Shown: in pieces, positions 1 to 8,440 of the stretch
How the letters are laid out: each line of letters opens with the position of its first letter
Numbering within the stretch: position 1 is the stretch's first letter
Source of the DNA: Sulfurospirillum cavolei
Lineage (GTDB): Bacteria > Campylobacterota > Campylobacteria > Campylobacterales > Sulfurospirillaceae
DNA: 64,000 nt
Reading direction: 5' to 3'
Assembly (NCBI RefSeq): GCF_001548055.1
Contig: NZ_AP014724.1
Span: 1,922,001 to 1,986,000 of the forward strand
Translations under genes and position numbers: made by a program
Notes under the pieces: model-generated
Database searches by the model: none
The model's input: the letters and a program-made list of their open reading frames with translations, nothing else
Told to the model about the DNA's origin: nothing

Positions 1-435
1 ACAGTTCGACTTTTTCATTTTCTCTTGAATCGGTACGTTTCGTTTTGTTTGACGATGCGCGCACATCTCGTTGGAGGTGCAACTCTTTTCTAAGAGGTAT
101 AACACCTTTAACCAAACAATCACGGGAGGCTTCTTCACAAGCAGTTTATGCCCTTGAACTTCCACTAACAAACGATGCGATGCCTCTCTAAGGACACTCC
201 AAAAATCACGTTGCCCTTGAAATTTTGTGTCGGTATAGTACCAAAACGTTCGTTTGAGTTCCACTAAAATCTCTAAACCATTGCTGTAAAACTCTTCCAC
301 CAGAACATACGTCCCTGCTATCATCTGTTCAACTGCCGCCTTGGCATTGGTGTCATGATAAAAACGTATCAATTCGATTTCTGAGGTAATAATTGGCGGT
401 CACTCGGGTTGGAGCGTGCGTAAATCATGATTCAT
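1..435 (-). pseudogene. Decayed gene of unknown function, cut by window edge
   Basis: Reading the minus strand from an ATG at 435 gives a short frame ending at an in-frame stop at 400-402. A +1 shift there opens a continuous frame (PPIITSEIELIRFY...) that stops at 188-190. A second shift restores a frame (VLREASHRLLVEVQGHK...) running to base 1 and beyond the window. Three consecutive segments joined by two shifts look like one protein of at least 140 residues broken by frameshifts. I do not recognise the family. Basic residues (KKPP, KMKKS) occur near its C-terminal part. The upstream 436-634 stretch holds no gene; it carries a TACAAT box at 551-556 that probably serves the next plus-strand gene. 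Confidence 0.5.
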
Positions 436-634
436 GAATGATGCCTTTGTAGTGTGGTGCAGTTTAGTGTATATAGGCTTTGGTATGGGTTGGGGTTTAG
501 AGTATGGGGCAAAGTAACCTCGCTCCCTTTATGCCTTTATGCAATTTTGCTACAATAAACTTTTTTAAATTAATCACAAAATCTTAAAACATAAAAAATA
601 AATTCCAATCGACTTTGCTCAAGGAGAAAAAATC

Positions 635-961
635 ATGAATTACTCATACCAAGTTCAAAAGCTGTCTGAGGCAAGAAGGGCTTTAATGTTGCCTCATGAT
701 GTAGGAGAAGCGCATGCAATCGCTATCGCATTTCGTGCGTGCTCTTGCGCATTTAATACTCTTGATGAAAACCAATTAGAAGAAAAAGCAAGAGGCTGGA
801 TTTATAATATTAAGAACTTTATGAGTACGACTGGTATAGTTGATGATTTAGGCGAAGGTACATTGCTAATCAAAGCACAAAGCCTTTCAAAAGATGAGCA
901 ACGAAAATTATCAGATAGTATTGATGAACTTGCACATTGGTTTAATAGATATAGGGGCTAA
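635..961 (+). CDS. Hypothetical small protein (108 aa)
   Basis: An ATG with a strong ribosome binding site (AAGGAG at 621-626) opens a 108-codon frame. The product is soluble, probably all-helical, with no signal peptide, membrane segment or metal motif. It begins MNYSYQVQKL and ends HWFNRYRG. I do not recognise it. It stands alone: the gene before it is decayed and on the other strand, and a long hairpin follows its stop codon. It lies in an accessory patch beside a toxin-antitoxin pair, so it may itself be mobile or defence-related, but nothing in the sequence shows a function. Confidence 0.7.
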   Translation: MNYSYQVQKLSEARRALMLPHDVGEAHAIAIAFRACSCAFNTLDENQLEEKARGWIYNIKNFMSTTGIVDDLGEGTLLIKAQSLSKDEQRKLSDSIDELAHWFNRYRG

Positions 962-986
962 GACTACAGTTTTAACTAATTTTATA

Positions 987-1012
987 TATTACCCGTTTCA
1001 AAACGGGTAATA
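987..1012 (+). terminator. 12-bp-arm hairpin between convergent genes
   Basis: TATTACCCGTTT at 987-998 and its exact reverse complement at 1001-1012 are separated by two bases. The hairpin lies 26 bases after the stop of the small hypothetical gene and before the end of the convergent toxin gene. It lacks a long U-tract on the plus strand, so termination is probable but not certain; an AT-rich tract follows on the minus strand. Confidence 0.5.
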
Positions 1013-1053
1013 AGCTTTAGGGGTCATTATACGAGGGCTAAACTTTCAACTTC

Positions 1054-1326
1054 TTATTTAAACAATTTAGAATGCTTACCAACTTCCACCAAAACTAATT
1101 CCACTTCATCGTTATTGATTTTGTAGATGAGCAGTAAATCAGGTTTAATGTGACACTCCCTGCATCCTTTATAGTTGCCTATCAGAAAATGATCTTTGTA
1201 TTTTTCATCCAAACTTTCACCCTGAGCAAGTTTAAGAACAATCGTTAAAACAAGTTCTTGCTCAGAGGATGAGAGCTTTTTATAGGCTTTTTTGAAAGAA
1301 GATGTACGAAAGATGGCGTATTTCAT
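1054..1326 (-). CDS. yafQ: YafQ-type type II toxin (mRNA endonuclease)
   Basis: This 90-residue protein belongs to the RelE/ParE superfamily, YafQ branch. The diagnostic C-terminal half is present: GNYKGCRECHIKPDLLLIYK (residues about 50-69), with the ECHI and DLLLIYK strands, then a histidine in GKHSKLF at the C-terminus that is catalytic in YafQ. Family members cut mRNA on the ribosome when freed from the antitoxin. The start overlaps the last 4 bases of the antitoxin gene, indicating translational coupling in the order antitoxin-toxin. Length and residues look intact, so it is probably active. Confidence 0.9.
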   Translation of the reverse strand: MKYAIFRTSSFKKAYKKLSSSEQELVLTIVLKLAQGESLDEKYKDHFLIGNYKGCRECHIKPDLLLIYKINNDEVELVLVEVGKHSKLFK

Positions 1327-1574
1327 GACTCAAGATCGGCTTTGAGTGCTTCGATGGAATCAAAGGATTTTCCTTCTCTTTTTTCTAGTTCTTTCAGTGC
1401 TTTTTTCATTCTCTCCGTTGGCACTTTTAACTCAAAAGGGATGGAATACGTCATAGCAACTTGCTTACAAAAAAGGTTAATGCCTTCACTGAGGTTCATA
1501 CCATACTGTTTTAACACTTCTGAAGCAATAATCTTAGTCTCTTCATCAATACGAACACTGGTTCCTGTTCTCAT
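1323..1574 (-). CDS. dinJ: DinJ/RelB-type antitoxin
   Basis: The protein (83 aa from the preferred ATG) starts MRTGTSVRID, followed by a ribbon-helix-helix typical of DinJ: a basic beta strand (TSVRIDEETK), then two helices including MNLSEGINLFCKQVA. The C-terminal part (RMKKALKELEKREGKSFDSI) would wrap the toxin. An upstream GTG at 1604 extends the frame, but the ATG at 1574 has a ribosome binding site (GGAG) and the GTG falls inside the operator palindrome, so 1574 is chosen. It should neutralise YafQ and autorepress the operon from the palindrome just upstream. Confidence 0.88.
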   Translation of the reverse strand: MRTGTSVRIDEETKIIASEVLKQYGMNLSEGINLFCKQVAMTYSIPFELKVPTERMKKALKELEKREGKSFDSIEALKADLES

Positions 1575-1592
1575 CGTATCTCCTTTTTTATA

Positions 1593-1620
1593 TAATTGTA
1601 CCACAAACGTAGTACAATTA
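1593..1620. promoter_or_regulatory. Operator palindrome of the dinJ-yafQ operon
   Basis: Arms 1593-1604 (TAATTGTACCAC) and 1609-1620 (GTAGTACAATTA) match at 11 of 12 positions around a 4-base centre; the outer 9 bases are perfect. It sits immediately upstream of the antitoxin start, where DinJ/RelB antitoxins bind for autorepression. Binding is inferred from position and symmetry. Confidence 0.75.
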
Positions 1621-1628
1621 CAAACACT

Positions 1629-2762
1629 TTAACGACTCTTCTTAAGCAAAAACTCCCGCCCGACTTTCACTCTTGGAACGCCACCGTAAGCGATGATGTC
1701 GGCGGTGGCGTTGGTTTCGCTCCAACGATCGGGAAGAAAAGAGCCTGTGCCGATAATGTCGATGGGGGCTTTTGCCCATGCCATTGAGCGGCATTTTGAG
1801 GGTGTAAATCCTGAAGAAGCGATGATGCGAACGTTTGTAAAGCCTGCGTTATCAAGATTTTCCCGCATGCTCCAGATGGCGGCGGCTGAAACGCCTGTGC
1901 CGATGAGATCATGCAGTTCCGCTTCGGTGCGATAATCTCTCACAGCATCAGGCGCGTGGCGTCCGAGCACGTCGTAGCTTTTTTGGGTATCGAGTCCTTC
2001 TAAAAAGCGTCCACCGTGCGTATCAAGTCGCACAGCGATCTTGCCCTCGTGCGCTAAAGCGGCAAAGGCATTACACACTTCGAGCGTATCGGTGATTTCG
2101 CGACCGAAGTAATCGGCTAAGATGGGTATGTTTTCTTCAGGAAAGCATTCATGGAACATGGAAGCGGCTTTGAGTGTTGAGCCGGCATATCCGATGAGCG
2201 CGTGAGGCACCGTTCCTAGCCCTTTTTCACGGCCGAAAAAATGCGCTGTTGCATCGGTCGCATTGCCGATAAACCCAACCGCTTCAAACTTCTTTTGCGC
2301 CGCTTTGGAGCCAACGGACGCCCCATACGCCATAATCTCCGCCATCTCAGTCCCAGCGCAATGCCTTGCATCCATCGCTAAAAAAGCAACATGCGGAAGG
2401 ATCTGGCACATCTCGTAAGCATTGTACGCCGCAACGCACGCCGAGCCCAATTTTTGCAAGATGAGCGTTTCATGTTCTGCTAAAAATGTAAACGAACCGG
2501 ACAGGTAAAACAGCGGCTCACCCGCCCCCACCCATTCGCCCTCTTCGTGCATCACCTCAATGCTGATCGTTTGCCCCGCTTTCTTGGCTTGCTCTTTTAT
2601 ATACACCGTGGCAAGGCGCACCGCTGAGAGAACGGGACGGCGTAAAAAGAAAGCGTACGTGACTTCCGTGTCGCCGAAACGTTCGACAATCGTTTGAGTA
2701 TTGGAAAAATATTTATCGGTCCATGCCGATACGTCATTGCAAGCGTATTGATCCCGTGGCAT
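1629..2762 (-). CDS. Nicotinate phosphoribosyltransferase family protein
   Basis: The 377-residue product matches the nicotinate phosphoribosyltransferase fold: an N-terminal segment (YFSNTQTIVERFGDTEVTY), a central DARHCAGTEMAEIMAYGA region and a C-terminal phosphate-binding segment rich in glycine (RIIASSGF, IGTGSFLP). This enzyme makes nicotinate mononucleotide from nicotinate and PRPP in the NAD salvage route. The ATG has AAAGGA upstream at good spacing and a TATAAA box. It is a single gene between the toxin-antitoxin pair and the divergent transporter. Some members of this family are not proven to use nicotinate, so the substrate is inferred. Confidence 0.8.
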   Translation of the reverse strand: MPRDQYACNDVSAWTDKYFSNTQTIVERFGDTEVTYAFFLRRPVLSAVRLATVYIKEQAKKAGQTISIEVMHEEGEWVGAGEPLFYLSGSFTFLAEHETLILQKLGSACVAAYNAYEMCQILPHVAFLAMDARHCAGTEMAEIMAYGASVGSKAAQKKFEAVGFIGNATDATAHFFGREKGLGTVPHALIGYAGSTLKAASMFHECFPEENIPILADYFGREITDTLEVCNAFAALAHEGKIAVRLDTHGGRFLEGLDTQKSYDVLGRHAPDAVRDYRTEAELHDLIGTGVSAAAIWSMRENLDNAGFTNVRIIASSGFTPSKCRSMAWAKAPIDIIGTGSFLPDRWSETNATADIIAYGGVPRVKVGREFLLKKSR

Positions 2763-2906
2763 ACGATTCCTTTATCATTTTATAGCGACCTTATAGTCTT
2801 CTTTTGCTATACAACTGCTTAGAAAGCTTTTTGAACAAGGTATTTTTTGAGCAGATTGCCTTTAAATTTATCGCTTACATGTTATACTTTTCGAAAGGAT
2901 TTTACG

Positions 2907-3767
2907 ATGCGATATTTGCTTTTAACTACCTTTATTTGGGCGTTTTCGTTTAGTTTTATCGGTGAAATTTTAGCCGGTCGGGTTGATAGCTACTTTGCGG
3001 TACTGGTACGAATCTGTCTCGCATCGCTGGTCTTTTTACCTTTTACGAAATTTCGCGGCATAGATAAGGCGTTAAAAGTTAAAATCATGCTCATCGGCAG
3101 TGTGCAAATCGGTTTTATGTATATCTTCTTCTATCAATCGTTTTTATTCCTCAGCGTTCCGGAAGTCATTCTTTTTACGATTTTTACGCCTATTTACGTG
3201 ACGCTGATTTACGATGGGCTGAAAGGGCAATTTAACCCGCTGTATCTGGTAAGTACGGGGATGGCGGTTTTGGGAGCGTATATTATCCGTTACCAAAACG
3301 TCGATTCCGAGTTTATTACGGGTTTTTTGATGGTGCAAGGAGCCAATATCTGTTTTGCCCTTGGACAAAGTGCTTATAAAAAAGTAATGGAATCCAACCC
3401 AAATATCATACATCGTGATGTATTCGGGTACTTTTACTTCGGTGCATTGCTCGTCGGTATCGTCGCTTTCGCTTTATTGTCCGATCATAGCAAACTCTCG
3501 CCCACACTTTTACAGTGGAGCGTCTTGCTTTGGCTAGGAATCGTCGCTTCCGGGATCGGCTATTTTTTATGGAACAAGGGTGCTTGCGATGTCGATGCGG
3601 GAGTTTTAGGTATCATGAATAACGCATTGGTTCCGGCAGGTTTAGTGATGAACCTTCTGCTTTGGAAAACACCCGTCGATTACGTTTCACTGTCGATCGG
3701 TAGCGGCGTTATCCTCTTTTCCTTAGCTTTACATTACCGCTTGATCAACCGTTCGCGTTCCTTGTAG
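2907..3767 (+). CDS. EamA/DMT-family transporter
   Basis: The frame encodes about ten hydrophobic segments in two similar halves, as in drug/metabolite transporter (EamA) proteins of about 300 residues. The ATG at 2907 (MRYLLLTTFIWAFSF) is preferred because AAAGGA lies just upstream and the product then starts directly with a membrane helix; an upstream start at 2847 would add 20 non-hydrophobic residues. Such proteins export amino acids, amines or other metabolites; the substrate cannot be read from the sequence. It is monocistronic, divergent from the phosphoribosyltransferase gene. Confidence 0.8.
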   Translation: MRYLLLTTFIWAFSFSFIGEILAGRVDSYFAVLVRICLASLVFLPFTKFRGIDKALKVKIMLIGSVQIGFMYIFFYQSFLFLSVPEVILFTIFTPIYVTLIYDGLKGQFNPLYLVSTGMAVLGAYIIRYQNVDSEFITGFLMVQGANICFALGQSAYKKVMESNPNIIHRDVFGYFYFGALLVGIVAFALLSDHSKLSPTLLQWSVLLWLGIVASGIGYFLWNKGACDVDAGVLGIMNNALVPAGLVMNLLLWKTPVDYVSLSIGSGVILFSLALHYRLINRSRSL

Positions 3768-4250
3768 CCGCTCTTTTCTCCTTGCGTTTTCATTCGTAAA
3801 GCAATCCGTGTTAAACTATGACTACGTGATCAAAACTAGCTTCCAAATGACGTGCATTTTGCCTTTTGTTAGTTTTTAATTAAGATTTTTTATTAGTTTA
3901 TTTATTCAGCTATTTTCATGCTACGAACTTAATGTAAGATTTCTTCGAAGGAAGATTTAGGCATTTAAGGTCTTGGTAAGCCTAAATAGATATATCATAA
4001 CGAAGTCATTCGAGTATGATATATTGCTTCTAGTACAAGAGTCGTTTGAGTCGTTAGAGTTCTTTTATAGCCCTTGAAGCAGTGATGCGTTCGGTAGAAA
4101 CGCTTTCATTTTTAAAGATTAAAACTGAGTTTTTGCTGAGACTTAGGCAATATTTAATTTTTAAAAGTGTTTAGCGACGGCGAAGGCCCTTATTTCGAGT
4201 AGTTGTCAAAGAGGTTTATTCAAAATTACACAAATCATAGAGGAACGTCT
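3768..4250 (+). promoter_or_regulatory. 483-bp leader/promoter region of the hyf operon
   Basis: No open frame of note. The region is AT-rich compared with the flanking genes and holds three short symmetric elements: arms 3990-3998/4016-4024, a small hairpin GCGTT...AACGC near 4088-4104, and AAAACTGAGTTTT near 4121-4133. A ribosome binding site GAGGA lies just before the hyfA ATG at 4251. I found no convincing sigma-54 (-24/-12) site, so the promoter type is open. Confidence 0.45.
3990..4024. promoter_or_regulatory. Inverted repeat upstream of hyf (candidate operator)
   Basis: ATATATCAT (3990-3998) and ATGATATAT (4016-4024) are exact reverse complements. The 17-base spacer contains a second nested pair, CGAA and TTCG. 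The symmetry fits either a dimeric regulator site or an RNA hairpin in the leader. It has no gene of its own and is the strongest symmetric element in the long hyf upstream region. Confidence 0.4.
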
Positions 4251-4904
4251 ATGTCCAAAGTTCATAAATTCGTTATTACAAATCCGGATATCTGCATTGC
4301 ATGTAACGCCTGCATGAAAGCTTGCGTGAAACATGCTTATATACGTGGGAAGCTCTCCAAAGCAAGGCTCGACGTGCTTAGCCTAGAGAGCGGTAAAATG
4401 CCCAATCAATGCCGTCAGTGCGACGATGCACCGTGCGCCAACGTTTGTCCGACGGGTGCGCTTCGCATCGACAATGCGTGCGTTGAGCTGTGCGAGGAGA
4501 TTTGCATCGGCTGTAAACTCTGTACGATTGCCTGTCCTTACGGAGCTATTCACGTCGATGCGGAATGCCCGCCTTCCGTTCGAGACGAATGGGAAAGCAA
4601 CTTGGAAGCCGGTTGCGTCAGCGGGCTCAAAAGTATCGCAATTAAATGCGATTTGTGCGCGGGTATCGAAACCGGCCCTGCATGTGTCGGCGTTTGCCCG
4701 ACGGGCGCGCTCGTTATGATCGACCCCGTGCTTGAAGAGTGCAAATTCGGCAAAAAAATCAAAGGCGATATGGCTCCGTTTTTAAAAGCCGTCGTTCCGA
4801 ATGCGAATATTGAAAATATCCCGGCACCCGAAGTCAAAAAGCCCAAAGAGCCTAAACCCGCACCGGCTCCGGAAACATCCGAATCCACTAAAGAGGAAGC
4901 CTAA
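4251..4904 (+). CDS. hyfA: HyfA-type polyferredoxin subunit, four [4Fe-4S] clusters
   Basis: The 217-residue protein carries four ferredoxin-type cysteine groups: CIACNACMKAC, CRQCDDAPCANVC, CIGCKLCTIAC and CDLCAGIETGPACVGVC. This is the layout of HycB/HyfA electron-transfer subunits, which link a partner oxidoreductase to the hydrogenase core on the cytoplasmic face. A proline/lysine/glutamate-rich tail (about residues 190-217) is extra and probably disordered. The ATG at 4251 is chosen over 4203 for its GAGGA site. First gene of the operon; its stop overlaps the hyfB start. No formate dehydrogenase gene is adjacent, so the electron partner is not defined. Confidence 0.88.
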   Translation: MSKVHKFVITNPDICIACNACMKACVKHAYIRGKLSKARLDVLSLESGKMPNQCRQCDDAPCANVCPTGALRIDNACVELCEEICIGCKLCTIACPYGAIHVDAECPPSVRDEWESNLEAGCVSGLKSIAIKCDLCAGIETGPACVGVCPTGALVMIDPVLEECKFGKKIKGDMAPFLKAVVPNANIENIPAPEVKKPKEPKPAPAPETSESTKEEA

Positions 4905-6844
4905 TGCAAACGATATACACTCTTTTTTTATTAACCTCGCTTGTCTCTCTCGCGCTGTATAAAAAACCGCTTCTTGCGCAAAAAATAGGATTTGGTTGTG
5001 CCGGTCTTATTTCGCTTTACGCAGCGGTTTTTTTCTTTTCCAACCTCGATGAAACGATGTTGTGGAAATTGCCGGGCAGTTTTATCAGCTTGCCGCTTTT
5101 TAAGCTCGATTCACTCGGAATGTTCTTTAGCTTCTTGGTCAGTTTCATCGCCTTTGCGGTTTCGCTTTTCAGTTTCGATTATGCAAAGTTTTACGAGAAA
5201 AAAGCCAATTTAGCGGTTTTTGCCTCCTTGTTTAACGCATTTATCCTCTCCATGCTTTTAGTCATCGCGAGCGATAACGTCTTTTCGTTTATGCTTTTAT
5301 GGGAAGTGATGACGCTCCTTTCAGCACTCTTGATTCTCATCAACGACGAAGAGGGTGCGGGCAAACGCGTCATGATTTATCTCGGTATCGCACAAATCGG
5401 AGCTTCGTGTTTGATGGTTGCTCTGATTATTATGGCAAGTCTTGCCGGTACGTTTGAGTTTAGTCAATTTGAACATCTCGACATCGGTATGGGTATGAGT
5501 ATAACGCTCTTTTCGCTTCTTCTTTTGGGACTCGGCTCCAAAGCGGGTATGTTTCCGTTTCACGTTTGGTTACCCGTTGCCTACTGCCAATGCCCCTCAA
5601 ACGCTTCGGCTCTCATGAGCGGCGTTATGATTAAAGTTGCCCTTTTTGCGTTTATCAAATTTTCGCTTCTTTTACCTCAAGTCGTTTATTTCGGTTATAT
5701 CCTGCTTGCAATCGGAGCACTAAGCTGTATCTTCGGTATTATCTATGCGTTAATTTCCAACGATTATAAAGCCTCTATCGCTTACAGTTCGTGCGAAAAC
5801 GTCGGTATCATCTTTTTAGGACTCGGCGGTGCGTTTTACGGTTTGGGAACCGACTCGCCGATCATTGCGTTAATGGGATTTATCGCAGGGTTTTACCATA
5901 TTTTAAACCATGCGGTTTTCAAATCGCTTCTATTTATGCTCAGCGGTAACATTTTTACCGAAACCCAAACACGCGATATGGACGCGCTTGGCGGATTGCA
6001 TAAAAAGATGCCGATCACGTCCGTTATCTTTTTTGTCGCAGCACTTTCCATTTGTGCGCTTCCGCCGCTTAACGGCTTTGCAAGCGAATGGCTCATCTAT
6101 AAAACATCCGTCATAGGCGGTATGGCAGAAGGCGGAAATTCTCGCTTTTTCTTCTCGCTCGCCGTTATTGCGCTTTCCATTACCGGAGCAATGGCGATTA
6201 TGGCATTTTCCAAAGTTTACGGCGCGATTTTCTTAGGTGTCGCACGGGATAGCAAAAGCATTGAAAACGCTAAAGAGGTTTCCGTCGGTAGACTCGCTCC
6301 GCTAGCCTTACTCGCAAGCCTTTGCGTCGGTTTCGGTCTTTTTATGAACGATGTCGTAGGCATGCTCACGAAAATCGTTCTAACGATCATACCGCAAACC
6401 AGTGCCGGTGTCGCAGGGCTGATCTCCATGCCGCTGATCGTGGCAATCATGCTCTTATGTTCCGTATTGCCTTTTGTTTTCCTCTATTTTCTCAAAGCCA
6501 ACAACAAAGAAGTACGTGTAAGCGACCCTTGGGCATGCGGCTTTTTATACAATAAAAATATGCAAATCGGCTCCAACTCTTTTACCGGAGACGTGAGAAA
6601 GGCGTTAAGTTTTCTCATCAAGCACGAACAAGAGATCAAATTGGACGGCTATTTTTCCAAAGCGGTCTATATCAAGAAAACACACGACTTTTTTTGGGAA
6701 AAACTTTACAAACCCGTCATTGATCTTGTGATGAACATTGCCGAAGAAATCGGTATTTTTCAAAACGGACGCACTAACCTTTACGCGGGTTATATTTTGA
6801 TTTATCTTTGTTTGATACTCATTTTTGGGTACTACTACTTATAA
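4904..6844 (+). CDS. hyfB: HyfB, NuoL/Mrp-like antiporter subunit
   Basis: This 646-residue, strongly hydrophobic protein belongs to the proton-conducting membrane transporter family (NuoL/M/N, HycC/HyfB). The conserved central region is visible: GLGSKAGMFPFHVWLPVAYC with the transport lysine, and the ALPPLNGFASEW segment typical of the HycC/HyfB/NuoL group. It should form part of the membrane arm that couples hydrogen turnover to ion movement. It starts on the ATG that overlaps the hyfA stop (TAATG) and is followed after 12 bases by hyfC. Confidence 0.88.
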   Translation: MQTIYTLFLLTSLVSLALYKKPLLAQKIGFGCAGLISLYAAVFFFSNLDETMLWKLPGSFISLPLFKLDSLGMFFSFLVSFIAFAVSLFSFDYAKFYEKKANLAVFASLFNAFILSMLLVIASDNVFSFMLLWEVMTLLSALLILINDEEGAGKRVMIYLGIAQIGASCLMVALIIMASLAGTFEFSQFEHLDIGMGMSITLFSLLLLGLGSKAGMFPFHVWLPVAYCQCPSNASALMSGVMIKVALFAFIKFSLLLPQVVYFGYILLAIGALSCIFGIIYALISNDYKASIAYSSCENVGIIFLGLGGAFYGLGTDSPIIALMGFIAGFYHILNHAVFKSLLFMLSGNIFTETQTRDMDALGGLHKKMPITSVIFFVAALSICALPPLNGFASEWLIYKTSVIGGMAEGGNSRFFFSLAVIALSITGAMAIMAFSKVYGAIFLGVARDSKSIENAKEVSVGRLAPLALLASLCVGFGLFMNDVVGMLTKIVLTIIPQTSAGVAGLISMPLIVAIMLLCSVLPFVFLYFLKANNKEVRVSDPWACGFLYNKNMQIGSNSFTGDVRKALSFLIKHEQEIKLDGYFSKAVYIKKTHDFFWEKLYKPVIDLVMNIAEEIGIFQNGRTNLYAGYILIYLCLILIFGYYYL

Positions 6845-6856
6845 GGAGAGGGCACG

Positions 6857-7783
6857 ATGGATTTTATTTACCTACTAACACAACTGGTGTCGGCAATCAT
6901 AGTGGCTCCTCTTTTTGACGGTATTTCACGAAAATTAAGAGCCAAATTTCAATCGCGTATAGGACCGAGCATTTTTCAAACCTATTACGATATTTTTAAA
7001 CTCTTAAAAAGAGGACGAACCAAATCAAGCAGTACGAGTTACGTTTACCAAATCGCACCCTACTTGCTTTTTATCAGCGCGGCGGCGATGTTTTGTACCT
7101 TACCGATTACGTACGGGGCGAATTCAAGTGCCTTGACACACTTTTCGGACATTTTCGTGTTGCTCTATTTTGGGGCATTGTTCCGCTTTATCTTTATCGT
7201 TGCGGGTATCGATACCGCCAATCCTTATGCGGGTATTAGTGCCAGCAGGGAAGGAACCATCGGTTTTTACACCGAAGAGGTTGCCGTCATTTGTCTCATC
7301 GTCGTGATGATGGGCACGGGAAGTACCGGCTTGCCTTTTATCTCTTCTTTGGTACAAACGGGAGAGTACGGTTATGCGATTCCTTCTTTTGCCATCGCTT
7401 CTACGGCTTTTTTGTGGGTCATGTACGTTGAGACGGGTCGAAAACCTTACGACTTGGCAGAAGCCGAACAAGAGTTGCAAGAGGGAGTGCTCGGAGAATT
7501 TTGCGGTAAAGATTTTGCGATCATCGATATAGCGATTTTATTGAAGCAAATTACGGTATTAGGCTTTTTCCTTGTCGTGTTTATGCCTTGGGCGGGTCTT
7601 GTCGATAATCCGATTTTATCGTTGGTGCTTTTCTTGGTTGAAGTAGGCTTTTTATATGTAATGAGCGTTTTTATCGATAACTTCGGACCGAGATTTACGA
7701 TCAACAAAGGAATGAAACGCACGATGCTCTTTGCGCTTGCGATTTCGTGTACTTCGTTAGTACTCTATATTATGGGGATTTAA
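6857..7783 (+). CDS. hyfC: HyfC, NuoH-like membrane anchor
   Basis: The 308-residue protein is a NuoH/HycD/HyfC homologue with about eight membrane segments. The family's cytoplasmic loops are present: RAKFQSRIGPSIFQTYYDI near the N-terminus, the SREGTIGFYTEE loop, and the ETGRKPYDLAEAEQELQEG segment rich in acidic residues. It docks the soluble hydrogenase arm to the membrane. The start has AAGGAGAG upstream. It ends 2 bases before the hyfE ATG. Confidence 0.88.
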   Translation: MDFIYLLTQLVSAIIVAPLFDGISRKLRAKFQSRIGPSIFQTYYDIFKLLKRGRTKSSSTSYVYQIAPYLLFISAAAMFCTLPITYGANSSALTHFSDIFVLLYFGALFRFIFIVAGIDTANPYAGISASREGTIGFYTEEVAVICLIVVMMGTGSTGLPFISSLVQTGEYGYAIPSFAIASTAFLWVMYVETGRKPYDLAEAEQELQEGVLGEFCGKDFAIIDIAILLKQITVLGFFLVVFMPWAGLVDNPILSLVLFLVEVGFLYVMSVFIDNFGPRFTINKGMKRTMLFALAISCTSLVLYIMGI

Positions 7784-7785
7784 CT

Positions 7786-8439
7786 ATGGCAACTATTAAC
7801 CTAATCGATATTATCGCCGTCTTAATGATGGGAACGAGTTTTGCGGTCTTTAGTTTAAGACAATACCGACACAGCGTTTTGGCGTATGCCCTGCAAACGC
7901 TTTTATTGGTTGCGATCTTTTTGGCGTTGTACGACAAATACGATTCGCACGAACTGTTGGTTTGGTCCGTTACCGCTTTTATCATTAAAGTGGTCTGCGT
8001 ACCGCTTTACCTCTTGCGATTGATTAAAAAACTAGGCGTTGTCGTCGATGACGAACCCGTGGGCGGCTTTTTTATCTCGCCCGTCGTAGCACTTAGCTTT
8101 TCGCTGGCGGTTGCGATGATGTTTTACAAAGTGTTTATTCACTTTTCGATTTTTAAAGACGTCTTGCCGCTTTTTGCCGCTTCGTTTATCTTTATGATGG
8201 GCATTTTCGGCTTTATTTTACGAACCTCTTTTCTTAAACAGATCCTTTCGTATTGTCTGTTTGAAAACGGCATTCACTTAAGTTTGGCGTTGATGGCATA
8301 CACTTCACATGAATTGGTCGAAGTGGGTATTTTAACCGACGCCGTTTTTGCGGTTATTATTATGAGTATTTTGGCAAAGCGATTTTACGCCTCTTACGGA
8401 AGTCTCAATACATCTAAAGCGGTCAATTTAAGGGGATAA
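7786..8439 (+). CDS. hyfE: HyfE, NuoK-like membrane subunit
   Basis: This 217-residue protein has six or seven predicted membrane segments and the size and order of HyfE, a NuoK-related subunit of hydrogenase 4-type complexes. The start at 7786 (MATINLIDII) follows the hyfC stop; the longer frame from 7747 would overlap hyfC. E. coli hyf has a hyfD gene between hyfC and hyfE; no such gene exists here. It is followed after one base by hyfF. Confidence 0.82.
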   Translation: MATINLIDIIAVLMMGTSFAVFSLRQYRHSVLAYALQTLLLVAIFLALYDKYDSHELLVWSVTAFIIKVVCVPLYLLRLIKKLGVVVDDEPVGGFFISPVVALSFSLAVAMMFYKVFIHFSIFKDVLPLFAASFIFMMGIFGFILRTSFLKQILSYCLFENGIHLSLALMAYTSHELVEVGILTDAVFAVIIMSILAKRFYASYGSLNTSKAVNLRG

Positions 8440-8440
8440 C

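Noticed and set aside
4087-4104. tRNA-like or riboswitch-like hairpin upstream of hyf
   Set aside because: The stem is only five pairs with no acceptor, anticodon or known riboswitch pattern.
3768-4250. Sigma-54 promoter expected for a hyf operon
   Set aside because: I found no GG and GC pair with correct -24/-12 spacing; not reported as a feature.
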